Origin: JAQBXX01 sp963925015
GTDB lineage: Bacteria > Pseudomonadota > Gammaproteobacteria > SURF-13
Length of the DNA stretch: 14,990 nt
Direction: 5' to 3'
Assembly: GCA_963925015.1 (NCBI GenBank)
Contig: CAWUTX010000006.1
Coordinates: 1 to 14,990, forward strand
Below the pieces are notes generated by a model. That model saw only the letters and a program-made list of their open reading frames with translations, ran no database searches and was not told the origin of the DNA. Position numbers and translations under genes: made by a program. Of this stretch, positions 14,990-14,990 are shown piece by piece (the first letter of the stretch is position 1; each line of letters begins with the position of its first letter).

Positions 14990-14990
14990 G

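Noticed and set aside
1..14990. CRISPR array, defence island or biosynthetic cluster
   Set aside because: No regularly spaced direct repeats and no cas, restriction, toxin-antitoxin or biosynthetic core genes are visible.

Overview
The window is a stretch of chromosome from a GC-rich gammaproteobacterium. The evidence is the gene pairs rppH-ptsP, crcB-serS and nnrD-tsaE-amiC, together with a nine-cysteine ferredoxin of the Allochromatium ('Alvin') type. The ferredoxin and the glycogen/acetate genes suggest a non-enteric, Chromatiales-like lineage, but that placement is inference. The left three quarters is compact housekeeping DNA. The right quarter is scarred by insertion-sequence (IS) remnants and broken genes.

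Layout: 1-140 carries a head-on pair of REP-like palindromes and a rho-independent terminator of a gene outside the window. A HAD-IB phosphatase (minus strand) is divergent from rppH and ptsP (RNA 5'-end processing; nitrogen-PTS enzyme I). Next come rarA, crcB (fluoride channel), a DUF190/PII-like gene and serS, all on the plus strand, with an 84-bp MITE-like palindrome between crcB and the DUF190-like gene. A ferredoxin gene follows behind what looks like an IscR type-1 operator, then folE. The next block is nnrD (frameshifted), tsaE and amiC (metabolite repair, tRNA t6A synthesis, cell-wall amidase).

From 11.4 kb onward the DNA is rearranged. The left end of an IS3-subgroup element, internally deleted, runs directly into an alpha-glucan phosphorylase gene that has lost its 5' part. 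It is followed by a frameshifted acetate kinase, a darP gene lacking its C-terminal half on the opposite strand, another strong palindrome, the 3' end of an IS3 orfB, and a tRNA-Glu(UUC) gene on the minus strand.

How the genes relate: the phosphorylase and acetate kinase belong to one glycogen-to-acetate route and are decayed together, so that route is probably lost or moved elsewhere in this genome. I see no convincing undescribed multi-gene system. The most useful signals are the IscR-like box over the ferredoxin promoter, the MITE with an apparent 4-bp target duplication, the DUF190-like partner of the fluoride channel, and the cluster of deletions bracketed by IS3 fragments.
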